A DNA stretch of 64,000 nt from Mermis nigrescens (taxonomy: Eukaryota > Nematoda > Enoplea > Mermithida > Mermithidae). The notes beneath the pieces are model-generated. The model had not been told where the DNA came from, searched no databases, and saw only the letters and a program-made list of their open reading frames with translations. Every line of letters begins with the position of its first letter. The first letter of the stretch is position 1. The stretch is taken from the NCBI GenBank assembly GCA_036768485.1, contig JAVLUZ010000154.1:23594685-23658684 (forward strand), written 5' to 3'. A program made the position numbers and the translations under genes. Below are positions 60,335 through 64,000 of the stretch, in pieces.

Positions 60335-63300
60335 TTTGAATATTGTAACCTATATTTTAAATATTCGGCCTGCACCGAAAAGCAAGTAAATTACGTAAAG
60401 CTTGAACATGGTAAAAAAACCGCACTGCATTAACAAGTATCCGCGATTTTAAAGATGTTCGTCTCTTGATATGGTGTATTCATGGTGCTATGGTCTATGA
60501 ACGAAAACCTTCTGTTACCTGCAATACTATATTGCTGTATTAGCCATATTAATAACTGAATCCTATACATTGCTGAGTCAGGCATTTAAGCATATTGGCA
60601 TCACCTTCTGCAGTAGCTGAAGAAACCTGGTTTTAAATAGACATACCGCCACCTTCTATAATCGTATTTGTATGATAAAAATGTTGAAGCGCCGAATATG
60701 CCATATGCATTCTGTAAAGAACTGCTGTTCTGCCTGCTTAATTGATTGATGACCTGGACGCATCATACCATACATACTTTTACGTATATGATACCGTAGA
60801 ATTTTGAGTTAATTGTTGATATACCATTTCATATTTTACAAATGTCTTCTTGAAATTTGTTGTTTACTTGGTTGCTTCTAACTGGAATTTGCTAAAGCGC
60901 CAAATTACATTGATCGTAAACAAAAGCATACTAGCATTAATTTTTAATAAACATAATTCACTTGTAAGACATTAAAAAATTTGTTCGTATTTAAATTTCT
61001 TCTTTTCAGCTACGATAGCATCTGGATGACCATTTTCGATATTGTAAGTTGTGCCATAATAAATTTCGTTTTAGCTTAGCGCTTCTTCTGTAATCACTTT
61101 GACATAACACCAGCAGTAGTAATTGGTAATTTGGCTCATCAATGACGCCATGAATATCGACATTTCAACATCGATATTGAAGGCGGAAAAGACTACCTGA
61201 TACACGGTAATAATTTTTAGGTGCACCTGAAACTGCAATGTATTTTATCTAAAAACGAACATACGTATTTTTACCTTGGCCACCACTCGCTTTTTGTCAA
61301 ACTAGCAAGTCCGTATTCTTCTAGCTGCTAATTTTCGCCTCTTTTGTGATATTCACTGATCTCCTTCTGGCTTAGCTTCAATGGCAACAATACAACGTTA
61401 ATTAGAACCGTTGATTGTCGATATTGTTTGCGATATTACTCGTTTGTAATAACTGCTCTTGTTTCAATATATCCGTTTCAATAAATAATTTTGTTTAATT
61501 TCTCTTCTTGTTGCCTTTTTCTGAGAATTTTTCTAGTTTAGAATATTTAATTTTGTCCCAAACGGCTCCATCATGAATAGAAAAGCAATTAAAATAAATA
61601 GTAAAATTTGAATTTATATAATTAGCAATAAGCACTTTGAAAATAATAAAAGCTTCTGTATATATGTGCTACTATCATACTATATATTGTTGAAGAATGC
61701 TTCTTTAGTATTCTGTAACTGGTAACTTGACTTGCTGCTTCTTCCATGATATATCGTAGGCTACAATCTTCGTAGTCTGTTTCTTCTTGTCATTGCTTTT
61801 ACCATGCGCAACACCATCGAACGACTGTTAATACTAATAATTTTATCAACATCGACAAAATTCATTTGTGATTACTTGCTAAATACTTGTATCTTCATAT
61901 AATTACTTTTATACTTTGTTGTTGATAAATGAAAAACCAAAACAGGCAATATTACTATACTATTTAACACCAATGTTAACTTTCTACATATTTTCCATCA
62001 TCTTATTTAAAATTTTACTTTTTGAGACTTTCTCATTTTACTGTAAATTCTAATAATTATAACATATTAAACAATTTGACATTAAATTTAAAATAATATA
62101 AATTGATATACTTAATGACAATATTACTTTCTATTATACTTCCTATTACCATTTATTTTCATTTTATGACCAATATTATTGGTATTGTAAAAAGTTGTGA
62201 TAAATATTAAAAATGCCGCTTTTACAAGCGTAACTCATACGTATTTCAATCAATTTTACAATTTATGATTATAACTTCACTTTTCAAGAATCATGTGCTG
62301 CAGAAGAACCTTTTAAATACCATTGACTAAATATTAATTAAAATCGTATTCTTGTATTTTTGTGCTTCTCCATTTCTTCTATAGCGCGCACCAACATACG
62401 CTGTTGCTGACTAATGACATTTGTTAACTGAGCTTCGAATAGCACCTACGTTGTTCCATAAGTACACCAAGCAACGTATTCTCTTCTTCTATTTCCACAT
62501 CAAAATTTTCCAAGCATTTCGCCATTAATACTATTGAAACAAACTGTCCTTTAAACGTCGATAAGCAATTCCAATTTGCTTCTGAGAATTGCTACTTCGT
62601 CAAAACCATTGGCCATTACTAATATTGACTTCTTTTTATAATTTTCCACTAGCTATTCAAACAATTTTTGTCCAAAATATTTAAAACACCAAAAAACGCT
62701 GTTACCAGCACGTGGCATTTCAATGCCCCAATGCCTTTTTGGAAAAGTTGACTACCACTGATAAATACTTGCTGTTTTAATAGATATTGAATACTATTCT
62801 TCTTGCAAAGTATTCATTATTCCTTCACCTGATGCACCAATACTAGTGGATACGATGAATTTCGTTACAGTAAATTTTTGATATTAAAGTTATAATCATC
62901 ATTTCTTAACATTAATTTTCACTAATATAGCGGCATTTTTTGTTATGCAAGTACTACCCTAATTACCATCAAGTACTATTTCTACCATTATGATGACTGG
63001 CGTGATCAAAAGAACTTGTAGGTTGTACCTGAACTGGACATATGGAAGACTTAAATTGTTGTAAACAATGATATTTGATTTGATTAATGTCGACACAGAT
63101 TGAAGCAGGTTATGGCAACAATTAAATAGAATTCCTCGTCGATATGTCATCGCAGAAAAAATGGTCCTTTATTGATTAAATATGATTTTACCACTTCGGG
63201 ATCAAATGATCGAATCTTACGTTATAAGTTTAATTTGTTTTCTTGATTAACGAACTTTAATTTTGAGAAACCAATAATTATTTTGATCAACCGCATTGCA

Positions 63301-63420
63301 AAGACAAAAAAATCGCCAAGTCATGCCTGTTACGATCGTAATCCACTAACGTGAAATGATAAAGACGTAATCATCAAAACATGATTCGTCTTCACTTCGG
63401 ATTACAAATGGGATCTTGGA
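60335..63420. other. AT-rich region without a supported gene
   Basis: Over 3 kb with no named repeat and no frame longer than about 60 codons. Several short frames on the minus strand look protein-like but all three frames do so, which a purine-biased strand explains. Left unannotated. Confidence 0.45.
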
Positions 63421-63489
63421 TCGAGGTTGCTGCAAGGCGTTGGTACACCTTCGGTGACCTTCGGCCAAGTTGGCCGTTCTTCGTCTTCG

Positions 63490-63640
63490 TCTATTAAAGT
63501 ACTTCTTGCCGCTGTTACCCCAGGGCCGTCGGAGGACGGCCAGGCCTGCCTACCACGAAATGGCCTGGGTGATCACCTGGTCGGTCAGGCGTTTTCTAAC
63601 TAACCGTTTTAGATATGGCATGAAATTGCCAAAACCGATC
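63490..63640. repeat. GC-rich hairpin cluster
   Basis: A local GC island with perfect hairpins: GGCCGTC-GGAG-GACGGCC at 63524-63541, CAGGCC pairing with GGCCTG around 63541-63567, and GGTGATCACC just after. It stands out from very AT-rich neighbours. It could be a MITE core or a promoter island. Confidence 0.45.
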
Positions 63641-64000
63641 ATATACATGTGCTAAACGCCGCTAACATCATTGTTATGATCGAGATTGGACGTGAGCTGG
63701 TGCACTGACCACCTATTTACGCCCGCCTCAACCATCTGTGTGTAAATATGTAAATACACATTGTGTTATTGTATTAATTTGAATGTTTAACAATTTGCTC
63801 TGTTATAACATATCTCTTCTATTGTTTTATTCTGAATGATAACCGAGAAAAATGCAATGTGTTTGAACTCCTTAACATAAATTTTGCATGAGATAAAGAT
63901 ATAAATTGTTTTTCATTGGCTATAAATTTTGGCCACTTCACTTAACCATTCTATAATCCAGTTTTGATATGATGTCACTTCAGTATGGGTTGGTTTCCTG

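Noticed and set aside
60959..61060. A minus-strand segment (YYGTTYN...AIVAEKKK) that resembles the glycine-loop to Lys region of a kinase N-lobe and would suit the missing upstream part of the receptor kinase.
   Set aside because: A stop lies directly upstream, no acceptor fits the frame, GxGxxG is absent and the next frame is equally plausible.
60335..63420. Coding-like pieces on the minus strand that become long if TAA and TAG are read as Gln, with GT-AG stretches of about 26 bp, suggesting ciliate-type code or contamination.
   Set aside because: Rough counts put TGA, TAA and TAG in that frame close to what AT-rich random sequence would give, and protein-like pieces appear in all three frames, as expected from a purine-biased strand. 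The cellular genes in the window use the standard code and long introns.

Overview
This is an AT-rich eukaryotic nuclear window, almost certainly from an invertebrate animal. The genes have GT-AG introns, a mitochondrial DnaJ of animal DNAJA3/Tid1 type, a receptor tyrosine kinase, and CR1-like LINEs whose first ORF has a PHD-type finger. The exact clade cannot be fixed from the sequence; an arthropod is plausible. Little of the window is exonic. Most of the rest is transposable elements, chiefly short non-autonomous ones, many with readable target-site duplications (TSDs), long foldbacks and microsatellites.

Layout. 0-5.2 kb: the last two exons of an unrecognised plus-strand gene for a C-terminally membrane-anchored protein, with a ~60 bp satellite in its intron. 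5.2-9.1 kb: MITEs, one carrying a tRNA-like unit. 9.35-13.2 kb: a nearly intact minus-strand CR1-like LINE. 13.4-14.6 kb: a nest of inverted repeats. 14.9-17.9 kb: a second, decayed LINE of the same type. 20.3-42.7 kb: the DNAJA3/Tid1 gene, 12 coding exons with large TE-filled introns and apparently two alternative terminal exons. 42.5-45.3 kb: the 3' end of that gene is partly repeated on the far side of a 470 bp assembly gap. 46.7 kb: a small intronless ORF for a tail-anchored protein. 51.4-58.4 kb: the 3' half of a minus-strand receptor tyrosine kinase gene (five exons, catalytic loop to C-terminus). 59-64 kb: mostly unexplained AT-rich sequence with one possible two-exon mini-gene.

TE logic. 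The duplications sort the small repeats into classes. Two MITE families start CATACGTG and make 9 bp duplications (Mutator-like). Several families start CAGTG or CAGGC and make 8 bp duplications (hAT-like). One family has TAGTCTGTTTCA ends. In DNAJA3 intron 7 four hAT-like insertions are stacked inside or beside one another, each with its own duplication, giving a relative chronology.

The two cellular genes, DNAJA3 and the receptor kinase, are on opposite strands and show no functional link. The most interesting biological signal is the pair of alternative DNAJA3 C-terminal exons. Some frameshifts, notably in the kinase catalytic-loop exon and in the LINE ORFs, sit at or near homopolymers and may be sequencing errors rather than mutations.
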